Assembly: GCA_035934535.1 (NCBI GenBank)
Contig: DASYXS010000009.1
Location: 1-13,578, forward strand
Reading direction: 5' to 3'
Source of the DNA: DASSJF01 sp035934535
GTDB lineage: Bacteria; Sysuimicrobiota; Sysuimicrobiia; Sysuimicrobiales; Segetimicrobiaceae
Length of the DNA: 13,578 nucleotides
Shown here: in pieces, positions 6,318-13,578 of the stretch
How the letters are laid out: every line of letters starts with the position of its first letter
Position numbering within the stretch: position 1 is the stretch's first letter
Made by a program: the position numbers and the translations under genes
Notes under the pieces: generated by a model
Seen by the model: the letters and a program-made list of their open reading frames with translations, nothing else
Databases searched by the model: none
Told to the model about the DNA's origin: nothing

Positions 6318-8783
6318 TTAGCCGGTGAGGTTCCGCAGCGCGTCGAGGTTGAAGTGGAGGCGCTCACCGAGCTTCCAGAACAGGGCGACCCGGTCCGAGG
6401 CGTCGTCCGTCTCGCGGAGATCGTTCATGTGCGCCCGGGCCGCGCCGTGATAGGTGTTCTGCGTCTGCCAGAGGTTCGGGATGAGGCCGAGCGCCTCGGC
6501 GAGGTCGAGGAGACGGTGGATCTGGTCGAGGTCGGGGCCGAGCGGCTGCCGCCGCAGGCCCTCGACGCGGGCTTCGATCACGCGGCGGAGCAACGGCTCG
6601 CCGTCGGGCCAGTCCTCGACGAGGCCGAAGGCGGCCATTTCGCCGGCGATCTCGAACGCCCGGTCCGAGAGCGGCTCGGTGCCCGCCGCGCGCAGCTCCG
6701 CGACCATCCGGCGGGTCAGCGTCTCTTCCGCGGCCATGCGGAACGCCGGCGGCACCGGCACGTCGGAATCCCGCATCAGCGTGATCAGCGGCCGGGACTC
6801 TTCGTACAGCGAGTCGTAGACGCCCTCGAACCGCCCGAGGCGCTCCTCGATCAACAGACCGAGGATCTTGCGGCGCTCTTCTTTGAAGAGGTCCCGCAGG
6901 CCGTACAGCGAGCCGCCGAACTGCGCGTCGAGCATTCGCACGGCGGCGCTGGCCCCGTGTTCGACGAGGACGCCGGCGACGCCGTTCTTCATCGTCTCGT
7001 ACCACTCCGGCGTCGCGTCCGCGCGGACGCCGCATTGGACGTCGTGCCCGCCGAGATGCAGCACCGCGTAGGCGGCGGTCGACGCTTCGCCCGTGATCTG
7101 CGAGGTGACCGTGACGAGGCCGGTCGCGAACGTGTGGCCGCCTACGTTCTCGCGCCGGACGTCGCGCTGCCGGACCGTGAAGCAGAACACCTCTTCCGTA
7201 TCGGCGTAGGTCTCGAACAGCGAGCTGATGCCGTAGTGCGCGACGACCCGCGGCAGGGTGACGAACGAGGGGCGCACGGCGCGGCGGTAGACGGTTGTGC
7301 CGTCGCGCCACTGCCGCAGATTGCTTTTCGCCGCGCCGAGCCGGCGGGTGAACTCGTCTTCGAAGCGCGCGCCGAACTCTTCGGCCAGCTGCAGCGCGCG
7401 CGCCGCGTACTTGATCACCTGGACCGTCTCGATGCCCGACAGTTCGTCGAAAAACCAGCCGCACGACGTGTACATCAGCATGGCGTGCCGCTGCATCTCG
7501 AGGAGGCGCAGGGCGGGGACGCGGCCGGCCTCGGCGTTGCCGGCCCGGCCGTGCTCGGCGAAGAACGCGTCGAGCGTGGCGAAGGACCGGTCCAGGACCA
7601 CGTCGACGTACCCGTCGCGCGCGGCCCAGGGATCGCGGAGATAGCGGGGGCCGTGCTCCTCGAACACCCCGGCGAGGCGGTCGCGCAGCCAGTCGAGCGC
7701 CTCGCGCAGCGGCCGCCGCCATTCCTGCGACCACTCCGGGTGGCCGGCCCGGCAGCCGCAGTTCGAGCGCCACCGCTCCACGCCGTGCACGCACGACCAG
7801 GAGGTCGGCTCGGCGATCTGGACCTCGTGGTCGGGCGGCGCATCCGCGAGGACCTGGCCGTAGTTCGCAAGGCGCGCCTGCTCCTGGGATTCGATCACCT
7901 CGAAGGCGTAGGTGAGCGCCATCTCCCCGAACGGATGATGGTGGCCGTAGGACTCCCCGTCCGTGGCGATGTGCACGAGCTGCGGCCGAGGGTCGCCGGC
8001 GGCGAACGCCCCCAGGAGGCGGGCGGCAAAGGCGTCGCCGCTGTCGAGCAGGCCGCCGAAGGCGACGTCGTGCGCGACCGGCCCGTCGTAGAAGAAGAGC
8101 GCGATGGAGGCGCCGCCCGGCAGGGTACAGCGGTACGGCCGGCGCGGATCGACGCGTCCGCCGCTCACGTCGATCCACTCGCCGTCCGGCGGGCGCACGC
8201 GCGCCGCCTGGTTCGGGGCGAGGATCGTGAAGGTGATGCCGTTGCGCGCCAGGACCTCGAGCGTCTCCGTGTCGACGGCCGTCTCCGGGAGCCACATGCC
8301 TTCCGGGAGACGGCCGAAGCGATGGCGGAAGTCGGCGATTCCCCAGCGGACCTGCGTCTCCTTGTCGCGGCGCGTCGCGAGCGGCAGGATCATGTGGTTG
8401 TAGACCTGCGCGATCGCGTTCCCGTGCCCGCCGCGTTCGGGCAGGGCGCCGCGGTCGGCGTCCACGATCCGCGCGTATGCCTCCGGCGCCGCGCGCTCCA
8501 TCCACGCGGCGAGCGTGGGCCCGATGTTGAAGCTCATCCGCCGGAAGTTGTTGCGGATCAGGAGGATGCGGCGTTCGGCGTCCAGCACGCGGGAGGCACC
8601 GTTCGGCGCGTAGCACTCCGCGGTCACGCGGGCGTTCCAGTCGTGGTACGGCCGCGCGGAGTCTTCGACCTCGACCGCTTCGAGCCACGGGTTCTCGCGC
8701 GGCGGCTGGTAGAAGTGGCCGTGGACGCAGATCCGGCGGGTGGGGGGACCGCCGGCGGGTCCGGCGGAAGAAATCTCGGCCAA
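6318..8783 (-). CDS. GH57 family protein with DUF3536 (putative alpha-glucan-active enzyme)
   Basis: This 821-residue protein carries the GH57 catalytic barrel at the N-terminus: HGHFYQPPRENPW (21-33, the HQP-like region), NHMILPLATRRD (~129-140), GMWLPETAVD with candidate nucleophile Glu167, and ATDGESYGHHHPFG with candidate acid Asp275. A conserved SCxHGxxRWRSxCGC block at 330-344 follows. The rest (roughly 400-815) is the DUF3536 region, whose role is not established. GH57 enzymes are retaining alpha-glucan hydrolases or transferases; the substrate of this subgroup is unknown to me, and its place beside glgC and a branching enzyme suggests intracellular glycogen-like glucan. The start is TTG at 8783. 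An in-frame TAG lies just upstream and no other ATG/GTG/TTG precedes the conserved ICVHGHFYQ, so TTG is the only standard choice. The ribosome site is weak. The gene begins 17 nt after glgC, implying coupling. Confidence 0.88.
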   Translation of the reverse strand: MAEISSAGPAGGPPTRRICVHGHFYQPPRENPWLEAVEVEDSARPYHDWNARVTAECYAPNGASRVLDAERRILLIRNNFRRMSFNIGPTLAAWMERAAPEAYARIVDADRGALPERGGHGNAIAQVYNHMILPLATRRDKETQVRWGIADFRHRFGRLPEGMWLPETAVDTETLEVLARNGITFTILAPNQAARVRPPDGEWIDVSGGRVDPRRPYRCTLPGGASIALFFYDGPVAHDVAFGGLLDSGDAFAARLLGAFAAGDPRPQLVHIATDGESYGHHHPFGEMALTYAFEVIESQEQARLANYGQVLADAPPDHEVQIAEPTSWSCVHGVERWRSNCGCRAGHPEWSQEWRRPLREALDWLRDRLAGVFEEHGPRYLRDPWAARDGYVDVVLDRSFATLDAFFAEHGRAGNAEAGRVPALRLLEMQRHAMLMYTSCGWFFDELSGIETVQVIKYAARALQLAEEFGARFEDEFTRRLGAAKSNLRQWRDGTTVYRRAVRPSFVTLPRVVAHYGISSLFETYADTEEVFCFTVRQRDVRRENVGGHTFATGLVTVTSQITGEASTAAYAVLHLGGHDVQCGVRADATPEWYETMKNGVAGVLVEHGASAAVRMLDAQFGGSLYGLRDLFKEERRKILGLLIEERLGRFEGVYDSLYEESRPLITLMRDSDVPVPPAFRMAAEETLTRRMVAELRAAGTEPLSDRAFEIAGEMAAFGLVEDWPDGEPLLRRVIEARVEGLRRQPLGPDLDQIHRLLDLAEALGLIPNLWQTQNTYHGAARAHMNDLRETDDASDRVALFWKLGERLHFNLDALRNLTG

Positions 8784-8800
8784 CTACGGCACCCGGCGCG

Positions 8801-10045
8801 TCAACGCGTGACCGGCACGGCTCCCCGGACGCGCGTCGTGCCGCGGGGGACTACGGCGATCCCGGACGGCACGTCGAGGAGCCCCGTCTCGAGATCCCGC
8901 GCGCGATCCCAGCCGATCGTCCGTTCCGACTCGACCATGTTGAACCGGTCGACGATGGCGCGGCGGATGCGCGCGCCGCTGCCGACCACGGTGTTGTCCA
9001 TGATCACGCTGTCCTCGACGACGGCGCCGCGCTCCACGACGACGCCCTGGCCGAGGATCGAGCGCCGCACGGTCCCGCCCGCGATGACCGAGCCCTCGCC
9101 GAGAATCGCGTCCGTGACCTCGCCGCCCACCATGCGGGCGGACGGCCCCTCAAACGGCGCGGCCAGGATCGGCCACCGCGGGTTGTCGAGGTCGAGCGCC
9201 GGCGCGCCGCCGAGCAGGTCCATGTTGGCCTGCCAGAACGCTTCGATCGTCCCGACGTCCCGCCAGTACCCGCGCTCCTCCGTCGGCCGGAGGCCGGGGA
9301 TCTCGTTGTCCAGGAAGTTGTAGGCGAAGACGCGCGCGTAGGGGTAGAGCTCCGGGATGATCGTCCGCCCGAAGTCGTGGTCGGTGCTGCGGCGGGCGTC
9401 CTCGACCAGCACGTCCTCGAGCAGGTCGGTGTTGAAGATGTAGTTGCCCATCGAGGACAGCGCCCTGCGCGGATCGGAGGCCATCGGCCGGGGCGAGGCC
9501 GGCTTTTCCTCCCAGCCGATCACGCGGCCCTCTTCGTCGGTCTCGACGATGCCGAAGCCCGTCGCCTGCTCGATCGGCACCGGCAGCGTCGCGACCGTGA
9601 CGTCCGCGCGGTGGGTGAGGTGGGCGTCGACCATCTGCTGCAGGTCCATCCGGTAGATGTGGTCGGCGCCGAAGATCGCGACGAGATCGGGGTTGACGTC
9701 GCGCACCAGGTTGAGGTTTTGAAACACGGCGTCGGCGGTGCCGCGGTACCACATGTCGCCCCAGCGCATCTGCGGGGGGACCGCGATGATGAACTGCTCG
9801 GGGACCAGGCCGCCGAGCCGCCAGCCGCGGCGGATGTGGTCGATCAGCGACTGGGACTTGTACTGGACCAGGATGTACAGCGAGTAGATGTGCGAGTTGA
9901 TGAAGTTGCTGAGCACGAAGTCGATGATCCGGTACTTGCTGCCGAAGGGCACGGCCGGCTTGCTGCGGTCCTTCGTCAGCGGGTGCAGACGTTCGCCCCG
10001 TCCGCCGGCAAGAATCAGCCCGAGGATCCGCGACCGGGCCGCCAC
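8801..10045 (-). CDS. glgC: Glucose-1-phosphate adenylyltransferase (ADP-glucose pyrophosphorylase)
   Basis: GlgC makes ADP-glucose and pyrophosphate from ATP and glucose-1-phosphate, the committed step of bacterial glycogen synthesis. The 414 residues match the usual length. Visible features are the nucleotidyl-transfer signature LAGGRGERLHPLT followed by RSKPAVPFG (residues ~12-35), YRIIDFVLSN, WYRGTADAVFQN, the metal/sugar-site FGADHIYRMD, GFGIVETD, WEEKPASP, and GYWRDVGTIEAFWQAN. A C-terminal left-handed beta-helix has hexapeptide-type repeats (AILGEGSVIAGGTVRRSILGQG). The start is GTG (10045-10043). It lies one base after the TAG of the branching-enzyme gene, with an AAGG just upstream inside that gene, so translation is probably coupled. 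Regulation by metabolites is usual in this family, but I cannot infer the effector here. No glgA is in the window. Confidence 0.95.
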   Translation of the reverse strand: MAARSRILGLILAGGRGERLHPLTKDRSKPAVPFGSKYRIIDFVLSNFINSHIYSLYILVQYKSQSLIDHIRRGWRLGGLVPEQFIIAVPPQMRWGDMWYRGTADAVFQNLNLVRDVNPDLVAIFGADHIYRMDLQQMVDAHLTHRADVTVATLPVPIEQATGFGIVETDEEGRVIGWEEKPASPRPMASDPRRALSSMGNYIFNTDLLEDVLVEDARRSTDHDFGRTIIPELYPYARVFAYNFLDNEIPGLRPTEERGYWRDVGTIEAFWQANMDLLGGAPALDLDNPRWPILAAPFEGPSARMVGGEVTDAILGEGSVIAGGTVRRSILGQGVVVERGAVVEDSVIMDNTVVGSGARIRRAIVDRFNMVESERTIGWDRARDLETGLLDVPSGIAVVPRGTTRVRGAVPVTR

Positions 10046-10046
10046 G

Positions 10047-11768
10047 CTAGGCCTTGGGCAGCGCCGCGGCGGCCTCGATGTGCTCCGCGACGTCCGGGAA
10101 GCAGAAGTCCTGTCCTTCCTTGGTGGCGAGAAACTGCTCTTCGTCCCAGGTCAAGGTACCGCCGTCGGCCACGCGCTTCGCCAACTCGTGCAGCCGCCGG
10201 AAGTCCGCGCAGTGCTCCGCGAAGCGCGTCTCGGCGTAGTTGCGCGCCGCCCACGTCGTGATGAGAAACTGCCAGTCCGACGCCTGCAGCAGCAGGAGCT
10301 CCCGCCCCAGCTGGGCGACGAGGCGCCGCTGCAGCGGGTTCCGCGCCCACCCGGGCGCCGTCTGGGCGAATGCCCACAGGTCGTCCTCCGCCTGGTAGAC
10401 CATCTCCCAGGTCCACTCGGTGTCCTTGTTCAGCCAGACCCGGTGATCGCCGCCTTCGCCCCACGACCCTTCGAGCAGCGTGATCGCCGGCTGGACGGGA
10501 AACCGGTCGAGGCACGCCGAGGCGGTCGTCGGGTTCAGCGGGCCGTCGGCGGCGAGCCGCAGCACGTGCTCGAGCCACGCCGGCCCTTCGGCCCACCAGT
10601 GGCCGAACAACTCGGTGTCGAACGGGGAGCAGAGGACGCCCGGGCCGCCCGAGCGGCCGGCGTGCCGTTCCAGGACGCCGGCGACGAGTTCCACAAAGTG
10701 CTCGGCGTGCGCCCGCGCGCGCTCCGCGGCCCGCTCCGGCTGGTAGGGCTGCTTCTGCCCCAGGTCCGCCTTCGGGTCCGTGACGCGCCACAGGCGGAGC
10801 CCGCCGGGGAAGTGCCGCTTGTGGAACTCGAGGTACTCGCCGTCGCCGGGGTAGCCGGAGTCGCGGCTCCAGACCTGCAGCGTCGCCTCCGGATCGCGCA
10901 CCAGCGCGACCGCGTCGCCGGTGCCGCCGCGCGAGGCGACGTGGTGCGGCACGTACGGCGAATGGCCGCCGCGCCGCGTGAGCTGCGGCTCCGGCCCCTG
11001 CACCGCCTTGAGACGCGGGTAGTAATCGCCGTACGCGGAGAGCGCGCGCCCGCCCCGGATCAGGTGGACGTCGGTGAAGAAAAACCCCAGGTCGTGGGCC
11101 GACAGCAGCTCCTCGACGCCGCGGCGGCGGTAGCGGAGCTTGCCGCTCTGCGGGCCGACCGGCGGCGTCCATTCGTACCGCGGCCGGTACGCGCACTCCG
11201 GGAGCCACGCCCCCTTCGGCGCCGATCCGAAGTGCCGGGTGTGGGTCGCGACCGCGACCCGGAACTGGAGATCGATGCTCTCGTCCCGGCTGAGCAGCGG
11301 CATGTAGCCGTGCGTCGCCCCGGTCGTGATCAGCTCGACCGTCCCGCGCTCGGCGAGGCGCCGGTACGCCCCAAGGATGTCGCCGTGCAGCGCATCGAGC
11401 TCCGCCCGCGCCCGGTCGTACTCCGCCGCCCAGTAGTCGCACAGCCCCTCGAGATGCGTCTCGTGCTGGTCGGCGAAGTACCGGCGGGTGCTCTCGCACG
11501 CCTCGCGGCGGTGCGTGAGGAAGGCGTCGACCTCGTCGCGGAAGGCCGCGCTCGCCAGCTGCTCGCTGAGGATCGGCGAGAAATTGATCGTGATCCCGGC
11601 GCGCACGTCCTGGTGCGACAGACGCTGGAGGGCGGCGAGGAGGGGCAGGTAGCACTCGACGGCGACTTCGCACAGCCAGTCGCTGCCGTGCGGCCAGCGG
11701 CCGTGGTTCAGCACGAACGGAAGATGCGTGTGGAGCGTGAAGACCAAGTTCGCGTCGGATTTCGTCAT
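10047..11768 (-). CDS. GH57/DUF1957 1,4-alpha-glucan branching enzyme
   Basis: This GH57-type branching enzyme resembles that of Thermococcus kodakarensis TK1436, which cuts alpha-1,4 glucan and rejoins it as alpha-1,6 branches. From ATG 11768 it is 573 residues. Visible features are LVFTLHTHLPFV (region 1), ITTGATHGYMPLL, GAWLPECAYRP with nucleophile Glu191, the long GYPGDGEYLEFHKRHFPGGL signature, SPFDTELFGHWWAEG with acid/base Asp384, and the C-terminal helical DUF1957 domain (WLNKDTEWTWEMVY, LLLLQASDWQFLI). An in-frame GTG at 11777 would add three residues, but no ribosome site precedes it; GAGG lies 3 nt before the ATG at 11768, so I prefer the ATG. It stops 1 nt before glgC, a logical pair. 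It is preceded by a 107-116-nt gap after the channel gene, the only real gap in the cluster. Confidence 0.93.
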   Translation of the reverse strand: MTKSDANLVFTLHTHLPFVLNHGRWPHGSDWLCEVAVECYLPLLAALQRLSHQDVRAGITINFSPILSEQLASAAFRDEVDAFLTHRREACESTRRYFADQHETHLEGLCDYWAAEYDRARAELDALHGDILGAYRRLAERGTVELITTGATHGYMPLLSRDESIDLQFRVAVATHTRHFGSAPKGAWLPECAYRPRYEWTPPVGPQSGKLRYRRRGVEELLSAHDLGFFFTDVHLIRGGRALSAYGDYYPRLKAVQGPEPQLTRRGGHSPYVPHHVASRGGTGDAVALVRDPEATLQVWSRDSGYPGDGEYLEFHKRHFPGGLRLWRVTDPKADLGQKQPYQPERAAERARAHAEHFVELVAGVLERHAGRSGGPGVLCSPFDTELFGHWWAEGPAWLEHVLRLAADGPLNPTTASACLDRFPVQPAITLLEGSWGEGGDHRVWLNKDTEWTWEMVYQAEDDLWAFAQTAPGWARNPLQRRLVAQLGRELLLLQASDWQFLITTWAARNYAETRFAEHCADFRRLHELAKRVADGGTLTWDEEQFLATKEGQDFCFPDVAEHIEAAAALPKA

Positions 11769-11884
11769 TTGCCTCACGGGGAATGCGCCGCAACCTTCCG
11801 CATCGGGGGTCCCCCACCGGCCCAGGGGATGAACCGGTACCCTCCGTCCCGCCGCGAACGTCCGCGCCCAGTCCTAGGGCTCGA
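11769..11884. other. Intergenic gap inside the minus-strand cluster
   Basis: About 116 nt separate the MscS gene from the branching-enzyme gene, against 1-30 nt elsewhere in this cluster. It is the only place for an internal promoter or partial terminator. I see no convincing -35/-10 pair. The palindrome GGGGGTCCCCC (11805-11815) has no loop and is not followed by a T-run, so it is not a standard terminator. Confidence 0.4.
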
Positions 11885-12706
11885 TCATATTGTAACAGAA
11901 ACGTGCGTGTCCAATTTTATTCCCTGCTCCGCGAGTCCCTCGAGGACGCGCTGCCGCATCGCGGCCTCCGCGGCCCACTGCCGGCCCGCGGGGACCAGGA
12001 CGGACAGCTGCACCGTGACCCCGGCCTCCTTGAAGTCGATCGCCCCGTCGACCGACGGCGCGCCGCGGGCGTCGTCGGGATGGGCGGCCGCCCATTCCCG
12101 GCCCACGCCGCGCAGGACCTCAAGCACCCGGCCGAGGTCCGCCCGGTAGGGCACCGTGACCTGCACGATCGCGCGGCCGAAGCCGCGGCTCAGATTGCCG
12201 ATCCGCGTCACGGCGCCGTTCGGCACGGTCAGGAGTTCGCCGTTGAACTTGCGAATCTGGATCGTGCGCAGCGTGATCCGCTCGACGGTGCCGGTATCGG
12301 CGTCCAGGCGCACGAGATCGCCGATCTGCACCACGCCCTCGGACAGGAAGAATAGGCCGGCGAGGACGTCGCGGATCACATACTGCGCGCCGAAGCCGAA
12401 CGCCAGGCTGACGATGCCGGCGCTCGCGAGGATCGCCGTCACGTTGACGTGGACGGCCTCCAGCATGAGCATGAGCGCCGCGAACGCGACCGCGTACCGC
12501 ACGGCGCTCTCGGCGAGCGGCGCGAGCGTGACCGGCCGGCCGGCGCGCCGGCCCGCGCGCCGGATCGCCGACGTCAGCACGGTCAGAACCGCCCAGGCGG
12601 TGCACGCGATCGCCAGCAGCGCGACGGCGTGCTCGACCCCCGAGGCCCAGGCGCGGGGATCCCCGACGTCGCGTGCGATCTCGCGGAGCACGTCGCCGGC
12701 CGACAC
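11885..12706 (-). CDS. Small-conductance mechanosensitive channel (MscS family)
   Basis: The 273 residues match the compact MscS type. There are three membrane helices: TM1 ~27-47, TM2 ~68-85, and the pore-lining Gly/Ala-rich TM3 ~88-122, with LAFGFGAQYVIRDVLAG at its heart. The cytoplasmic beta-domain follows, with GDLVRL (129-134), the conserved VPNG (161-164), NLSRG, and an alpha/beta C-terminal part. MscS channels open under membrane tension and release small solutes on osmotic downshock. The RRAGRRAGRP loop between TM1 and TM2 fits the positive-inside rule. The gene starts with GTG (12706) only 8 nt after the gpgS stop and lacks a clear ribosome site, so translational coupling is likely. 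Next to an osmolyte gene, the obvious reading is a release valve for glucosylglycerate, but this is inference. Confidence 0.92.
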   Translation of the reverse strand: MSAGDVLREIARDVGDPRAWASGVEHAVALLAIACTAWAVLTVLTSAIRRAGRRAGRPVTLAPLAESAVRYAVAFAALMLMLEAVHVNVTAILASAGIVSLAFGFGAQYVIRDVLAGLFFLSEGVVQIGDLVRLDADTGTVERITLRTIQIRKFNGELLTVPNGAVTRIGNLSRGFGRAIVQVTVPYRADLGRVLEVLRGVGREWAAAHPDDARGAPSVDGAIDFKEAGVTVQLSVLVPAGRQWAAEAAMRQRVLEGLAEQGIKLDTHVSVTI

Positions 12707-12714
12707 GTCGCGGG

Positions 12715-13578
12715 TCAGTCGCGTGCCGCGACGGCGGCGGCCCGCGCCCGGTAGGCGGGCACGGTCACGATCGGCGGCCGTTCGCGCTCGCGGAGCTCCT
12801 TCACGTCGAGGGCGGGGGACGGCGCGGTCCGGATCAGCTTCATCGCGGTGTTCATCTGCCCGAGGAGGGGGTAGCCGGCGCGGTCGCCGACTCGCGCCAT
12901 CACGACCTGGATGATCGCGAACGCCATGAGCGACAGCGAGCCGAGCTCGCGGTTGCGGTGCTCGCGGGTGCCGAGATCGACCTGTCCGATCCGGTCGAGG
13001 CCGAACCGCTCCAGGATGTCGATGAGGTGGCCGATCTCGACGCCGTACCCGGTGAAAAACGGCAGGCGCTCGAGCATCTCGCGCCGCCCCGCGTACTCGC
13101 CGGCGAGCGGCTGGATGACGCCGGACAGCTCCGGGAAGAACAGGTTGAGCAGCGGCCGCGCGGTGAGCTCGGTGACGCGCCCGCCGCCGTTCACGGAATG
13201 GGACGGGCCGTCTTTGAGGGGCCGCTGGTAGTATCCCTTCACGTAGGCGATCCGCGGCTCGCGCAGCAGCGGCCCCAGGAGGCCGTAGACGAACCGCGGG
13301 TGGATGTTGCGGATGTCGGTATCGAGCCAGACAATGAGGTCGCCGCGCAGGACGTGCAGACTCTTCCAGAGCGCCTCGCCCTTGCCCTCGAACGTTCCCG
13401 CTTCCGGCAGGATCTCCGCGTGCTGGTAGGCCGGCACGCCGAGCCCGCGGGCCACGGCGACCGTGCGGTCGGAGGAGCCGCTGTCGATGACGGCGATCTC
13501 ATCGAGCAGCGGCACGTCGTCCATGAGGGCGCGCCGCAGGACCGCGATCTCGTCGCCGATCGTCCCCTCTTCGTTGAG
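12715..13578 (-). CDS. gpgS: Glucosyl-3-phosphoglycerate synthase, GT81 (5' end outside window)
   Basis: The enzyme transfers glucose from an NDP-glucose to D-3-phosphoglycerate, giving glucosyl-3-phosphoglycerate, the precursor of glucosylglycerate. The frame is open to the right edge (287 residues visible, beginning LNEEGTIGDEI), so about 15-35 N-terminal residues are missing; the first ATG at 13524 is internal to the GT-A fold. Motifs are LNEE, IAVIDSGSSDRT, FEGKGEALWKSL, the metal-binding WLDTDIRN, YVKGYYQRPL, GGGRVTEL, PLLNLFFPELSG, QPLAGEYAGRREML, GYGVEIG, and REHRNRELGSL with the His expected near the active site. GT81 also contains mannosyl- and dual-specificity synthases, so the donor sugar is not certain. 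No GpgP phosphatase is visible. It is the first gene of the cluster within the window, and its promoter lies outside. Confidence 0.92.
   Translation of the reverse strand, partial: LNEEGTIGDEIAVLRRALMDDVPLLDEIAVIDSGSSDRTVAVARGLGVPAYQHAEILPEAGTFEGKGEALWKSLHVLRGDLIVWLDTDIRNIHPRFVYGLLGPLLREPRIAYVKGYYQRPLKDGPSHSVNGGGRVTELTARPLLNLFFPELSGVIQPLAGEYAGRREMLERLPFFTGYGVEIGHLIDILERFGLDRIGQVDLGTREHRNRELGSLSLMAFAIIQVVMARVGDRAGYPLLGQMNTAMKLIRTAPSPALDVKELRERERPPIVTVPAYRARAAAVAARD

Noticed and set aside
5940..9323. A 1127-codon open frame on the plus strand, antisense to the RidA and GH57/DUF3536 genes and the end of glgC
   Set aside because: Its translation is Arg/Val/Glu-rich low-complexity text with no recognisable motif, and it lies opposite three well-supported genes. 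Long antisense frames are expected when third positions are nearly all G or C.
11805..11815. GGGGGTCCCCC as a terminator or operator before the branching-enzyme gene
   Set aside because: There is no loop, no U-run and no second copy; it is a short palindrome likely by chance at this GC content.
9888..12149. A 753-codon plus-strand open frame opposite glgC, the branching enzyme and the MscS gene
   Set aside because: It runs across three confident genes and an intergenic gap and has no domain motifs; it is a GC-rich shadow frame.
12529..12562. Dense GC palindromes (CCGGCGCGCCGG and neighbours) that could be an operator or structured RNA
   Set aside because: They are fully explained as codons for the RRAGRRAGRP loop between TM1 and TM2 of the MscS channel.

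Overview
This is a 13.6 kb piece of a very GC-rich bacterial chromosome. The content suggests a free-living Terrabacteria-type organism. GH57 alpha-glucan enzymes (including the DUF3536 type), a GT81 glucosyl-3-phosphoglycerate synthase and an ECF41/SigJ relic are common in Chloroflexota, Armatimonadota, Actinomycetota and uncultured high-GC phyla. I cannot name a phylum from the sequence alone. I see no rRNA, tRNA, CRISPR array or insertion sequence.

Plus-strand half (1-5845). The window opens inside a VirD4/TraG-type coupling-protein ATPase whose two nucleotide-binding motifs are both atypical. A 118-residue protein follows, with three 11-residue coiled-coil repeats and a C-terminal membrane anchor. 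These two may be the edge of a conjugative or integrated element. Next come a MrfA/Hrq1-type DNA repair helicase (DEXH + DUF1998, with DDMH in motif II) and a small two-helix membrane protein. Last is a scar at 5146-5845: the first third of an NDH-2-like FAD oxidoreductase gene runs directly, and out of frame, into the last third of an ECF41 (SigJ) sigma factor gene. A sequence resembling the ECF41 target promoter still sits upstream.

Minus-strand half (13578-5877). Six tightly packed genes read right to left: gpgS (cut by the window edge), an MscS channel, a GH57/DUF1957 branching enzyme, glgC, a GH57/DUF3536 protein and a RidA-family protein. Gaps are 1-30 nt, except 107-116 nt before the branching enzyme. 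GlgC makes ADP-glucose and the GH57 branching enzyme inserts alpha-1,6 branches. GpgS makes glucosyl-3-phosphoglycerate, the precursor of the osmolyte glucosylglycerate and, in mycobacteria, of the reducing end of methylglucose polysaccharides. The cluster therefore looks like an alpha-glucan/glucosylglycerate module with a pressure-relief channel. Glycogen synthase (GlgA) and the GpgP phosphatase are not in the window.

The points most worth following are the ECF41/oxidoreductase fusion with its surviving promoter, the gpgS-mscS-glucan operon, and the altered catalytic motifs in the coupling protein, the helicase and the RidA protein.
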